7,702 nt of DNA from Spirochaetota bacterium (GCA_003641675.1 QNBI01000080.1:1-7702), one strand, 5' to 3'. Positions 1-6,502 are shown, counted from the stretch's first letter. Program-made: numbers and translations. Notes: generated by a model from the letters alone, not told the origin.

Positions 1-1209
1 AGCCTTGTTGATGTGATGAAAAACTATATGGCAAACAGAAGTTTTTCCCGTGGCATAGAGCAGTTAACTGCGGATGCTTCTATGGTTTTTGTGGGAAATA
101 CAAGTAAAAGTGTGTCCTACATGTTAAAGCATGCAAACCTATTTTATGACCTTCCTGATAGATATCAGGATACTGCTTTTTTGGATAGGATCCATTATTA
201 CATCCCGGGTTGGGAAGTGAGCATAATAAGAAATGAAATGTTTACCTCGGAATTTGGCTTTATTGTGGATTACTTAGCACAAGTCTTTAAGATTCAGCGC
301 TTTCAGGATTACTCAGATTTATACAGAAAGTATTTCGAACTGGATAATTCGCTTTCTACAAGGGATAAAGAGGGAATAAATAAAACAGTTTCGGGTCTTT
401 TAAAGATAATATTTCCCCACCGGGAAGCTGAAAAAAAGGAAATCGAAGAGATCCTTGTTTTTGCAATAGAAGGCAGAAAGAGAATTAAATCTGAAATATA
501 TAAAATAGATCCCACTTTTGATCCTGTTAAATTTCACTATAAGGATTTAGAGACAGGCAGCATAGTTGGTGTTAATACAAATGAGGAAAAGCGGTATCCT
601 ATCTTCTTTGTTCACAGGGAAGAAGAAAAAAGTGAAACGGAGAACAGAGTGTTAGTAAATAGTAGTGAAAAAGGTATAGGTTTAAGCTTTGAGCGGGCAA
701 AAGGAAAAAGAGATCCCAATAAAATTCATTTTACTATTATGGAAAATCAAACTGGTATAAGCTATAGAAAATTATTCGGTAAATATCTTAAAAATGCAAA
801 GAAGATCGAAATAATAGATCCATATATTAGAAAAGTGTATCAAATTCGTAACCTGGTTGAATTTATAGAGGTTGTACTCTCTCAGAAAGAAGAGGGGGAA
901 GAGGTGGATATCCATCTTATTACAGACTATGGTGATATGAATAGAACAGAAATAGAGAATCACCTCCGTGAGCTGCAGGATAATCTTATTAATGTTGATA
1001 TCAATTTTACCTTTGAATTTGCAACAAAACATAAAATCCACGCTCGCAGTATCCAGGCCGATACAGGTTGGAAGATCTTACTTGACCGTGGCCTTGATAT
1101 TTTTCAACGGTATAATTATGGTCTTTTTGCAATCGAATCGGTTAGTCAGGAAGCTCGTTTCTGCAAGGCTTTTGAGATTACATATTTAAAGGCAGACAGG
1201 AAGAAGTAA
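1..1209 (+). CDS. brxL: BrxL-like AAA+ protein with MIT_C-like C-terminal domain, 5'-partial
   Basis: The frame is open from base 1, so the gene starts outside the window. About 402 codons are visible, ending in TAA. The first 150 or so resemble the end of the BrxL ATPase core. They include a sensor-1-like strand (ASMVFVGN, bases 76-99), an arginine-finger-like motif (TAFLDRIHYYIPGW, from 172) and the conserved KTVSGLLKIIFPH segment near 382-420. Walker A and B would lie upstream. BrxL is an AAA+ factor of BREX phage-defence systems, and in the common form it ends in a Lon-like protease domain. Here I see no Lon domain. From about base 721 to the stop the sequence instead resembles the MIT_C domain of MITD1-type proteins, a PLD-like fold, with IIDPYIR, HLITDY, KHKIHARS and GWKILLDRGLDIFQ. 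The PLD HxK motif would read HxR (His 1039, Arg 1045). The BrxL assignment is good. The MIT_C assignment is by motif memory and slightly less sure. Other BREX genes are not visible. Confidence 0.85.
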   Translation, partial: SLVDVMKNYMANRSFSRGIEQLTADASMVFVGNTSKSVSYMLKHANLFYDLPDRYQDTAFLDRIHYYIPGWEVSIIRNEMFTSEFGFIVDYLAQVFKIQRFQDYSDLYRKYFELDNSLSTRDKEGINKTVSGLLKIIFPHREAEKKEIEEILVFAIEGRKRIKSEIYKIDPTFDPVKFHYKDLETGSIVGVNTNEEKRYPIFFVHREEEKSETENRVLVNSSEKGIGLSFERAKGKRDPNKIHFTIMENQTGISYRKLFGKYLKNAKKIEIIDPYIRKVYQIRNLVEFIEVVLSQKEEGEEVDIHLITDYGDMNRTEIENHLRELQDNLINVDINFTFEFATKHKIHARSIQADTGWKILLDRGLDIFQRYNYGLFAIESVSQEARFCKAFEITYLKADRKK

Positions 1210-1229
1210 ATCCAATTATTTGGATTTTT
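1208..1229 (+). terminator. Small hairpin at the end of the brxL-like gene
   Basis: AAATCCAA (1208-1215) and TTGGATTT (1220-1227) form a perfect 8-bp stem with a 4-nt loop, followed by only two more T. It overlaps the brxL stop codon (1207-1209) and lies just before the next ORF at 1238. The AT-rich stem and short T-run make it a weak terminator at best. It could also be an attenuating or mRNA-end structure. Confidence 0.35.
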
Positions 1230-1237
1230 AGTAAATA

Positions 1238-1549
1238 ATGAATATAGAAGAAATAATAGATTTCATTATAGATGTTCTTAAAAAGGTACCAGGTCGGACA
1301 AAGCACGATCTTTCGTGGATTTTAACCCATCACGGATATAAACCTATTACAACACATGGGATTAATTCTATATTATATGGAAATCCAGATTTATTTTTTT
1401 ATAAAACATATGGTGATATGTATGTACGCCATTGGTACTTATGTAATCACAATAATTTTCCCGAAGTAGAAGACAAAACTAAAGAAGATTTGATAGAAGC
1501 CTCTTCCCTTTTCCTTTCTTGGTTTCATCAGGAAACTTCCTTAGGCTAA
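1238..1549 (+). CDS. Small winged-helix-like protein, probably C-terminally truncated
   Basis: 103 codons, starting 28 nt after the brxL-like gene. I do not recognise the family. Residues about 5-70 have the shape of a winged helix: helix IIDFIIDVLKKVPG, then a segment with THGINSILYGNPDLFFY and the wing-like ending VRHWYL. This resembles the eukaryotic and bacterial Z-alpha or helicase-associated wHTH pattern (INxxLY...WYL), which often sits at the N-terminus of larger nucleic-acid enzymes. The remaining 30 residues look helical, then stop. There is no clear Shine-Dalgarno before the ATG, so translation may be coupled to the upstream gene or poor. Sequence beyond the stop reads protein-like in the next frame, suggesting a frameshift near 1540. 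A DNA- or RNA-binding accessory to the BREX locus is possible, but this is inference. Confidence 0.6.
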   Translation: MNIEEIIDFIIDVLKKVPGRTKHDLSWILTHHGYKPITTHGINSILYGNPDLFFYKTYGDMYVRHWYLCNHNNFPEVEDKTKEDLIEASSLFLSWFHQETSLG

Positions 1550-1752
1550 TTATTGTAATAAACTTTGGCAAGTTTGCAAAGAATTAGAATCTATAGCTGG
1601 CAGGGAACAAGATAATAGACTTAAAAAGATTTCTTTTTTTAGTTTCTCCTTTACGTTAAGTTAAATTGCAAAAAAAACAAATTACCGGCAACAGACTTGC
1701 TTTACTGCCAATAATTTTGTATGCGCAGCTTAAGGAGCTGGTAATTAAATAT
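1545..1752 (+). pseudogene. Possible decayed continuation of the winged-helix gene
   Basis: After the stop at 1549, a neighbouring plus frame is open from 1545 to the TAA at 1662-1664. It reads like a helical protein, with LWQVCKELESIAGREQ at about 1563-1610. A third frame, open from 1660 to the TAA at 1750-1752, gives ITGNRLALLPIILYAQ and then LKELV. Both have amphipathic, charged composition rather than the low-complexity look of random AT-rich DNA. A single-base deletion near 1540 would join the first part to the upstream ORF. No start codon or ribosome binding site is associated with either piece. I cannot name the family. Short open runs in AT-rich DNA can mimic this, so confidence is low. 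Confidence 0.3.
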
Positions 1753-1825
1753 TAATGTGCATTATGTTTGGATATCCAGATAGAATAACCATTCTTAAAG
1801 GATATTTTTAGTTTAATGTTCACCT

Positions 1826-1854
1826 TTGATAATATTGAGTTTTTAATGTAAACT
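1826..1854 (+). promoter_or_regulatory. Predicted sigma-70 promoter of the mntA-hepT pair
   Basis: TTGATA (1826-1831, 5/6 to consensus) is followed after 17 bp by TAAACT (1849-1854, 4/6). This predicts a transcript start near 1861 and a leader of about 75 nt before mntA. The spacing is ideal and the location is right, but the -10 is imperfect. The rest of 1753-1936 shows no gene I can support. It holds a short direct repeat TTAAGGCA (1854-1861 and 1891-1898). Confidence 0.4.
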
Positions 1855-1936
1855 TAAGGCATCATTAAAAAGATTGGGAATTTTAGAATGTTAAGGCAGC
1901 ACAGTAAAAAAATATTGAAAATGAGAAGGCAGAGGA

Positions 1937-2233
1937 ATGAAAACGATAGAAGAGCTCAAAAAACTATTGTCTATAAATAAAAGTGAAATTTGTGAGCGAT
2001 ATGGAGTGAATAAAATTGGTATTTTTGGCTCTTATGTAAGAGGGGAACAGAATAGTAGGAGCGATATAGATATTCTTGTTGAATTTAAAAAGGGATATAA
2101 GAATTTTGATAATTACATGGAATTAAAGTTTTATCTAGAAGAACTACTTTCGAAAGACATCGACCTATTAATTGAGTCTGCAATTAATAAAAAATTAAAG
2201 CCAGGTATCCTAGAAGAGGTTGTTTATGCCTAA
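1937..2233 (+). CDS. mntA: MntA-type minimal nucleotidyltransferase antitoxin
   Basis: A 98-residue polymerase-beta-fold nucleotidyltransferase, the usual size for MntA. The signature GSX10DXD is exact: Gly31-Ser32, then Asp43 and Asp45 (GSYVRG...SDIDILVEF). The third carboxylate is probably Asp76 in DIDLL. The family is the antitoxin of HEPN/MNT modules. It transfers AMP from ATP onto a tyrosine of the partner HepT and thereby silences its RNase activity. The ATG at 1937 has GAGAAGG (1923-1929) 7 nt upstream. An AGAGG at 1931-1935 is too close to serve. The end overlaps hepT by 8 nt, so the two are translationally coupled. All catalytic residues are present, so the antitoxin looks active. 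It lies beyond the BREX-type gene, consistent with a defence or mobile island. Confidence 0.93.
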   Translation: MKTIEELKKLLSINKSEICERYGVNKIGIFGSYVRGEQNSRSDIDILVEFKKGYKNFDNYMELKFYLEELLSKDIDLLIESAINKKLKPGILEEVVYA

Positions 2234-2564
2234 AAAGAGAGATTTGAAAATCTTTTTAGATGATATTCTCGAAGAGATAGAGAAAATAGAAAAATTTACA
2301 AAAGGTATAAAAAAGCCGGAAGATTTGGAAAAAAATGAAGTCATTTATTATGCGGTGTTAAAAGCACTGGAAAATATTGGGGAAGCTGTAAAACATATTC
2401 CAGAAGAGATGCGTGATTTTCATGCTTTAGAATGGAAAAAAATTGCAGGGTTAAGGGATATTATTATTCATGAATATTTTGGAATTGATACTGATATAAT
2501 ATGGGACGTGGTGAAGAATAAACTTCCGATGTTGAAACTGGAAATTAAAAAAATGCTGCTCTAA
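2226..2564 (+). CDS. hepT: HepT-type HEPN ribonuclease toxin
   Basis: 112 residues, matching the DUF86/HepT family. HepT is a HEPN-fold, usually dimeric, RNase that cleaves RNA such as tRNA and halts growth unless it is AMPylated by MntA. The RX4HXY active site is complete: Arg77, His82 and Tyr84 in GLRDIIIHEYFG. Tyr84 is the expected AMP acceptor. The helix before it carries the family motif AVLKALENIGEAVKHIP. I take the ATG at 2226, because AGAGG at 2215-2219 sits 6 nt ahead and the residue pattern begins MPKKRD. A TTG at 2220 in the same frame is possible but lacks that spacing. It overlaps the mntA stop by 8 nt, ensuring that antitoxin is made first. No terminator is evident downstream, where a minus-strand gene fragment converges. 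Confidence 0.93.
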   Translation: MPKKRDLKIFLDDILEEIEKIEKFTKGIKKPEDLEKNEVIYYAVLKALENIGEAVKHIPEEMRDFHALEWKKIAGLRDIIIHEYFGIDTDIIWDVVKNKLPMLKLEIKKMLL

Positions 2565-2621
2565 TGGAAGTAATAATTACGGTGATGAAATATACACTAT
2601 TTTTGCATTAAAAGTGATGTA

Positions 2622-2972
2622 TTATCCCTTAATACCGCTGGATGCTATGCTGGATACAAACCATTTCTGAAAAATAAGAAATACTATCAGTATTGGAACA
2701 GTTATAAGAGCTGCAAAAGCAAGAACATGCCCCCATTGCATATTTAATACATAAAAGGCTGTAATCCCGATAGATAACGGCCGTACTCTTTCGGACCGTG
2801 TCACCATTAACGGCCAGAGGTAGGAATTCCATAGGAGCAAAGAGTTTAAAATGGAGACTGTTGCAAAAACAGATTTAGACAGAGGAATAGTAATATGAAG
2901 ATAAATAAAAAAAGGTGAAGCGCCTTCAATTTTTGCAGCCTCGTCCGTATCCGGATCTCTTGAGCGGCAACT
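2622..2972 (-). pseudogene. Fragment of a MalG-type sugar ABC transporter permease
   Basis: On the minus strand an open frame of about 117 codons ends in TAA (2624-2622). It carries the C-terminal part of a carbohydrate-uptake permease (family about 270-300 residues). It begins at the EAA loop, which contacts the ATPase (DEAAKIEGASPFFIYLHITI, from about 2949 downward). It continues through SLLLWNSYLWPLMVTRS and the final membrane helix (ALITVPILIVFLIF) to the usual ending SSGIKG. The N-terminal membrane segments are missing. Just upstream the frame is broken: a stop lies at 2975-2973, and the expected LP-E-EAA lead-in appears only by joining two frames (LPL in one, DTDEAA in the other). Traces may reach about 3037. 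No binding protein, second permease or ATPase is nearby, so this is a dead relic of a transport operon. Confidence 0.85.
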
Positions 2973-3190
2973 TTAAAACGGAATAGGGGCAGTTTTACTC
3001 CGGATTATGCAGGTCAGATAAGCGATAGTTGTAATTCCTTTAAAAAAAATAATTAATTATGCAGCTACCCATTAAAAAAACTCCAATCACACAAAATTAA
3101 AAATATATATTATAAATTTGGTAAGATATAACCTCTTAGCACCATCTAATAGATAAGTGATTAGTAATAACCAAATAAAAAATTATTAAT

Positions 3191-3198
3191 AGGAGAGG
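3191..3198 (+). promoter_or_regulatory. Strong Shine-Dalgarno of the lipoprotein gene
   Basis: AGGAGAGG lies 6 nt (counted from AGGAG) before the ATG at 3202 and is the best ribosome binding site in the window. The AT-rich stretch 2976-3190 before it holds TATA-like boxes (TATATT 3106-3111, TATAAA 3111-3116, TATAAC 3127-3132). None has a convincing -35 partner, so I do not call a specific promoter there. Confidence 0.75.
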
Positions 3199-3201
3199 GA
3201 A

Positions 3202-3771
3202 ATGAAACGTTCCATAATTATGATTTTTCTCGGTGCAGTTGTAGTCCTTAGCTTTATAGGCTGCCAGAGCTTTACAGCAAATAGGGCAAATAAGGCGGGT
3301 AAGGCAACTAATGTAAATCTTAAAGCCGGAAATGCTGAATTCAACGGGACTGCAGCAGAGGAAGAGGGATACTGGTATTCACGGTATAACCTCGGCAATC
3401 TTGTTATGAGGTCAGAAATGGGCGAGGCATTTATGCCGGAAAAGAGCATGGTTAAAGCAATGGTAAAAATGGCAGATGCAGACCCGGCAGACGGTGATAC
3501 TGCTGTACCGCCGACAAATGCCGCTTTGCTGAGCACTGTTTATGCAAGCGGTGATCCCCATTATATTACAAAGTTCAACCCGGCAGATTACAAAACTCAG
3601 CGATGGGATGCGGCGACGTTTGATACAACTGTAACTTCACAGGCGCTTGGCTGGACCATAATAAAAGAGACCGAGTGGGGCAAACAGTTCCACGTAGATG
3701 AACACTTCGGCAAACCGCAGGATGATTTCGGGGCACAGTGGAGGTTTGCAGGGCTTGTATTGGTAGCATAA
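3202..3771 (+). CDS. N-terminal part of a split secreted lipoprotein of unknown function
   Basis: 189 codons. The first 20 residues are a type II signal peptide: MKRS, a hydrophobic core, then the lipobox F-I-G-C with acylated Cys21, followed by Gln-Ser. Phe at -3 is unusual outside spirochaete-like lipoboxes. The mature part is small-residue rich at first, then has WYSRYNLGNLVMRSEMG, a Met/Lys-rich helix and an aromatic region (DEHFGKPQDDFGAQWRFAG). I do not recognise the family. The ORF stops at TAA 3769-3771, but the same frame resumes at once and continues to 4719. This is therefore the front part of a roughly 505-codon gene. If translated alone it would give a truncated surface lipoprotein with no enzymatic motif that I can name. 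Confidence 0.75.
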   Translation: MKRSIIMIFLGAVVVLSFIGCQSFTANRANKAGKATNVNLKAGNAEFNGTAAEEEGYWYSRYNLGNLVMRSEMGEAFMPEKSMVKAMVKMADADPADGDTAVPPTNAALLSTVYASGDPHYITKFNPADYKTQRWDAATFDTTVTSQALGWTIIKETEWGKQFHVDEHFGKPQDDFGAQWRFAGLVLVA

Positions 3772-3777
3772 GCAAAA

Positions 3778-4719
3778 ATGCAGTACATGCATGCATTAAA
3801 AAAGCCTAAAAACTCTGACGGATTAATTGCAGACAGTAACGGCAATGTTAACTGGCGCGGGCAATGGGTAATGCTGGAAGCGCTTAGCGATCTGGGAAAA
3901 ACTCTCTTGTTGTCAGCGGTTCCTCACAGCGTGACCAACCGCTACAGGGACCCGAAAACATCTCAAATGTTATTGAACTCAAGCAATGTATTATTCGCCG
4001 TTCTTTCTAACCGCAGCCCTGTAGATACAGGAGAACTTTCTCTTGCGATACAGTCCCTCATGTGGTATGCATACGCCACAAATAGCAAGGGAAACGTTGG
4101 TAAGGCTGCAGCAAAGATAGCAGAATTCGGCGATAAACTTATAGCGAAGAACAATTCATCAGCTACAGATAATGCCTATGCAGTTCGCGGACTTATCGAA
4201 GCCTACAGAGCTACCGGAAATGAGAAGTATTTAGACAAAGCGGCCAAAACCTTTGAAAAACTCTCTACACAGTACATAGCAGAAGATGGTTACTTTAAAG
4301 GCCGGAATGCTTATACAATTAATGATGTGGCAGTTATACTCGGTGCAGTTAATAGCGTAAAATTATTTGCAGGCGACAAGGTAAACCAGGACCGTGCTGA
4401 ACAGATTTTTAAGGGCTTTTTTGAAAGTGCAGTAAATATTAGCGGTTTACAGCTGTCTGCTCCTCCTAAAGGCCTGGCCAAAGGCAAGTTCGAGCAGCAC
4501 CATCCCGATATATTCTATGCATATCCCGGAATGGCAATACCGCCCAAAGCCGGCGGGAAATACGGTGTAGCTCCTGTTTTCGGAAGTGAGATACAGTGGA
4601 AAAACGGAGCATGGGAATTAACTAATGCACGTTTTAATTCTGCAGGAGCGATGCATGCATCTAACGAGTTTATCTGGTTTCATAACGATGAAGTTAACGG
4701 CTTCCCGGAAATTAGATAA
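3778..4719 (+). CDS. C-terminal part of the split lipoprotein; helical-repeat domain
   Basis: 313 codons in the same frame as the upstream half, separated only by the TAA and two codons. The first ATG (3778) has no Shine-Dalgarno, so independent translation would depend on re-initiation after the stop 6 nt before it. The sequence starts with helix HALKKPKNSDGLIADSNG and WRGQWVMLEALSDLGKTLLL, then a pair of helices resembling an alpha/alpha toroid or TPR-like repeat (AYAVRGLIEAYRATGNEKYL and KAAKTFEKL). It ends in a Gly/Pro-rich part with HHPDIFYAYPGMAIPP. Six-hairpin-glycosidase or DUF255-like folds are possible, but I cannot assign a family. Without the N-terminal half it has no signal peptide and would stay in the cytoplasm. 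It is most likely the back of a pseudogene or a recently broken gene. Confidence 0.7.
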   Translation: MQYMHALKKPKNSDGLIADSNGNVNWRGQWVMLEALSDLGKTLLLSAVPHSVTNRYRDPKTSQMLLNSSNVLFAVLSNRSPVDTGELSLAIQSLMWYAYATNSKGNVGKAAAKIAEFGDKLIAKNNSSATDNAYAVRGLIEAYRATGNEKYLDKAAKTFEKLSTQYIAEDGYFKGRNAYTINDVAVILGAVNSVKLFAGDKVNQDRAEQIFKGFFESAVNISGLQLSAPPKGLAKGKFEQHHPDIFYAYPGMAIPPKAGGKYGVAPVFGSEIQWKNGAWELTNARFNSAGAMHASNEFIWFHNDEVNGFPEIR

Positions 4720-4743
4720 ATAAATATATCATTGAATTAATAG

Positions 4744-4781
4744 TTGATGGTACGGCGAATCGTTGTACCATCGATTTTTTT
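4744..4781 (+). terminator. Strong rho-independent terminator
   Basis: GATGGTACGGCG (4746-4757) pairs with CGTTGTACCATC (4761-4772) through 12 positions, including two G-U pairs, around an AAT loop. T4744 and T4745 can add A and G-U pairs. Seven T follow at 4775-4781. It lies 25 nt after the lipoprotein stop. Its presence shows that the split gene was an independent transcription unit ending here. Confidence 0.92.
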
Positions 4782-4782
4782 A

Positions 4783-5115
4783 CTAAGAATGCTCATAAGA
4801 AAAAAGACTATTGTTCTTTTGCCAGTACATATACCATGCAGGCAGAAGCTTTTGCCTTTTATCAACAAAATAATCTTCTGGATACTTATTTTTAAAAGAA
4901 ATATCAGATTCATTTGCTTTTTCCAGATAAACTCAAAGTGCTTATTCCGGTGAAAGTTGCTTATAAGTTGTTAAGCACTACCTTTTCTCAATAAGAAAAT
5001 GATTTCTTTTGTGTTGCACCCCCTGTGTCAGGATATCAAGACTAATAAGAACTGGAATTAAAGCAAGTTTTTCTGTAGAATAGTCCCCGCAGGTAACAAT
5101 TATAAAATGGCACAT
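4783..5115 (-). pseudogene. Decayed minus-strand coding remnant, family unknown
   Basis: One minus frame runs from an ATG at 5115-5113 to a TAG at 4785-4783, about 110 codons with three internal stops: TAG 4980-4978, TAA 4944-4942 and TGA 4935-4933. Between them the reading is convincingly protein-like: VTCGDYSTEKLALIPVLISL, then HKRNHFLIEKR, TYKQLSPE, VYLEKANESD, and NKYPEDYFVDKRQKLLPAWY followed by MYWQKNN. If the three stops were Gln, Gln and Trp the sequence would read naturally (for example SPEQALWVYLEK). Each is one transition away from such a codon. The plus-strand ORF over this region has the strongly hydrophobic composition expected of an antisense shadow. It converges on the terminator at 4744-4781, and its upstream end runs into the MATE start. 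The family was not recognised. Confidence 0.42.
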
Positions 5116-6474
5116 TTTAGTTTAAGAAAAGATTTAAAAAGTATATTAAAGCTCGGAATACCTCTGCTTGCTGGAAGCCTCTCCGGATATTTTCTGCAGC
5201 TGGCAGATACAATAATGGTAGGCAGGCTCGGCACGGAGTCCCTTGCGGCAATTGCAATAGCCGGAATCGTTACCTCCATCTTTTTCGTTCTCTCGTGGCC
5301 TATCACTGTGGGAACACAGACAATTGTATCCCGAAGGTACGGAAAGGAAACTGTAGATGACTCTCTTATACCAGCGACCGGTGAAGTTTTGCTGCATTCC
5401 TTTATGGTGGCTATTTTTTTTGGTGGTATCAGCTTTTTCCTTGCCTTCTTTTCAAAATACCTTCTTGGCTTTCTGCTTAAAGACCCCAAATTAATAGAAC
5501 TCGCCCTGTCCTATATAAATATCATTAAATGGGTTTTCCCAGTTGTAGGCCTCTATGCATCTATGACAGGTTTCCTGTCCGCCGTAAACCGTACACCGGT
5601 AATAATGATTGCTTCATTAAGTGCAGATTTTTTAAATATTTTTTTCAATTACATATTGATATTCGGAAAGTTCGGTTTTCCCGCAATGGGGATAAGGGGT
5701 GCTGCTCTGGGTACCGTACTGGCGCAGAGTGTAGGGTTTATTTATCTCGTACTTTACATAGTTTTTTCTGAGAAAATGAGGCCATATCATGTATTTAATA
5801 GGAATAAACTTAAACCCGAACTCATGTGGGGAATTGTAAAGTTTTCCTTTCCCGTGATGGTTCAGAATTTCTTTGCTCTTTCGATAATCCTTATCTATGA
5901 ATCGATTATAGGTAACATAGGCGCCCTGTACCTTGCAGTAACACACATAGTCTTTTCTATCTTCAGGATTAACAAAACCATAGTAGGGGGCCTTGCCAGA
6001 GGGGCTGCAATTCTTGTCGGCAATTCTCTTGGAAGAAACGAGAAGGACCACGCCATCCATTATATTCTAAGCTGTGAGTTTATAGCCTTGCTAATAGGTA
6101 TTACAGTAACCGGGGTTACATTAATTTTCCCAGGAACAGTAATTAAAATATTCAACAAAGATGTACAGACTATTTTCATAGGAATAAAGGCTCTCCATTT
6201 TTTTGCGGCATTTTTCTTTATAGAGATAATGGGCTTCTCATTCGAAATGATATTCACGCACAATGGCTGGGGGAAATATGTGTTGTTTTCCGAGTTCACC
6301 ACGAATGTGCTCTTTATCCTCGGAACTACAGTTCTAATGATAAAAGTTTTTGACACAGGGATATACGGCGCCTGGCTGGGATTTGGCCTGTATCAGGTTT
6401 TTCATGCACTAATTCTTACCAGAGGCTTTTTCTCTAAAAGGTGGCTATTAATAAAAGTAGAGCATGAAGAGTAA
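5107..6474 (+). CDS. MATE-family multidrug/toxin efflux protein
   Basis: 455 residues, full length for the family, with about 12 hydrophobic segments in two homologous halves. MATE proteins export cationic drugs, dyes or toxic metabolites across the inner membrane, driven by sodium or protons. The first MatE domain opens with the hallmark LADTIMVGRLGTESLAA (residues 32-48) and has FGFPAMGIRGAALGTVLAQS near 179-198. The second half shows PVMVQNFFAL and GGLARGAAILVGNSLGR. No subfamily (NorM, DinF, MepA) can be fixed from sight. The ATG at 5107 is the only start that keeps the full N-terminus. Its ribosome site is weak (AGGT at 5091-5094, 12 nt away). A poor promoter (TAGAAT, 5076-5081) lacks a good -35. 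It stands alone, with no regulator next to it and no clear terminator. It looks intact, unlike its left-hand neighbours. Confidence 0.93.
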   Translation: MAHFSLRKDLKSILKLGIPLLAGSLSGYFLQLADTIMVGRLGTESLAAIAIAGIVTSIFFVLSWPITVGTQTIVSRRYGKETVDDSLIPATGEVLLHSFMVAIFFGGISFFLAFFSKYLLGFLLKDPKLIELALSYINIIKWVFPVVGLYASMTGFLSAVNRTPVIMIASLSADFLNIFFNYILIFGKFGFPAMGIRGAALGTVLAQSVGFIYLVLYIVFSEKMRPYHVFNRNKLKPELMWGIVKFSFPVMVQNFFALSIILIYESIIGNIGALYLAVTHIVFSIFRINKTIVGGLARGAAILVGNSLGRNEKDHAIHYILSCEFIALLIGITVTGVTLIFPGTVIKIFNKDVQTIFIGIKALHFFAAFFFIEIMGFSFEMIFTHNGWGKYVLFSEFTTNVLFILGTTVLMIKVFDTGIYGAWLGFGLYQVFHALILTRGFFSKRWLLIKVEHEE

Positions 6475-6502
6475 ATTGATATATAGAGCAACAGGCTGTC
6501 CG

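Noticed and set aside
1562..1615. IYSWQ in the original frame just after the stop at 1549, reminiscent of a helicase Q-motif region
   Set aside because: It is five residues, flanked by stops on both sides, with no Walker A following. The adjacent frame gives a longer and more convincing protein-like run.
1680..1746. tRNA-like cloverleaf reading of the folded element
   Set aside because: There is no anticodon stem, the supposed T-loop has 5 instead of 7 bases, and the arms compete for G1740, so it is not a tRNA.
1854..1898. Direct repeat TTAAGGCA upstream of mntA
   Set aside because: Only two 8-bp copies in AT-rich DNA, one overlapping the predicted promoter end. Too weak to call an operator.
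3186..3536. Minus-strand ORF of 116 codons over the lipoprotein N-terminal half
   Set aside because: It is the shadow of the plus-strand gene, which has a signal peptide, lipobox and strong Shine-Dalgarno.
3769..3771. TAA read as glutamine (alternative code or programmed readthrough)
   Set aside because: All complete genes in the window end in TAA, so TAA is a normal stop here. A simple nonsense mutation is the better explanation.
3787..4660. Identical 10-bp palindrome ATGCATGCAT at 3787-3796 and 4651-4660
   Set aside because: Both copies lie inside coding sequence and encode Met-His-Ala in the same frame. Two such copies are likely coincidence.
4744..4953. Plus-strand ORF of 69 codons after the lipoprotein terminator
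   Set aside because: It starts inside the terminator stem, has no ribosome site and is strongly hydrophobic and Ile-rich, as expected from the antisense of the minus-strand remnant.
4993..5008. AAGAAA-ATGA-TTTCTT hairpin
   Set aside because: A six-pair, AT-only stem with a short T-tail. Not stable enough to support a terminator call.
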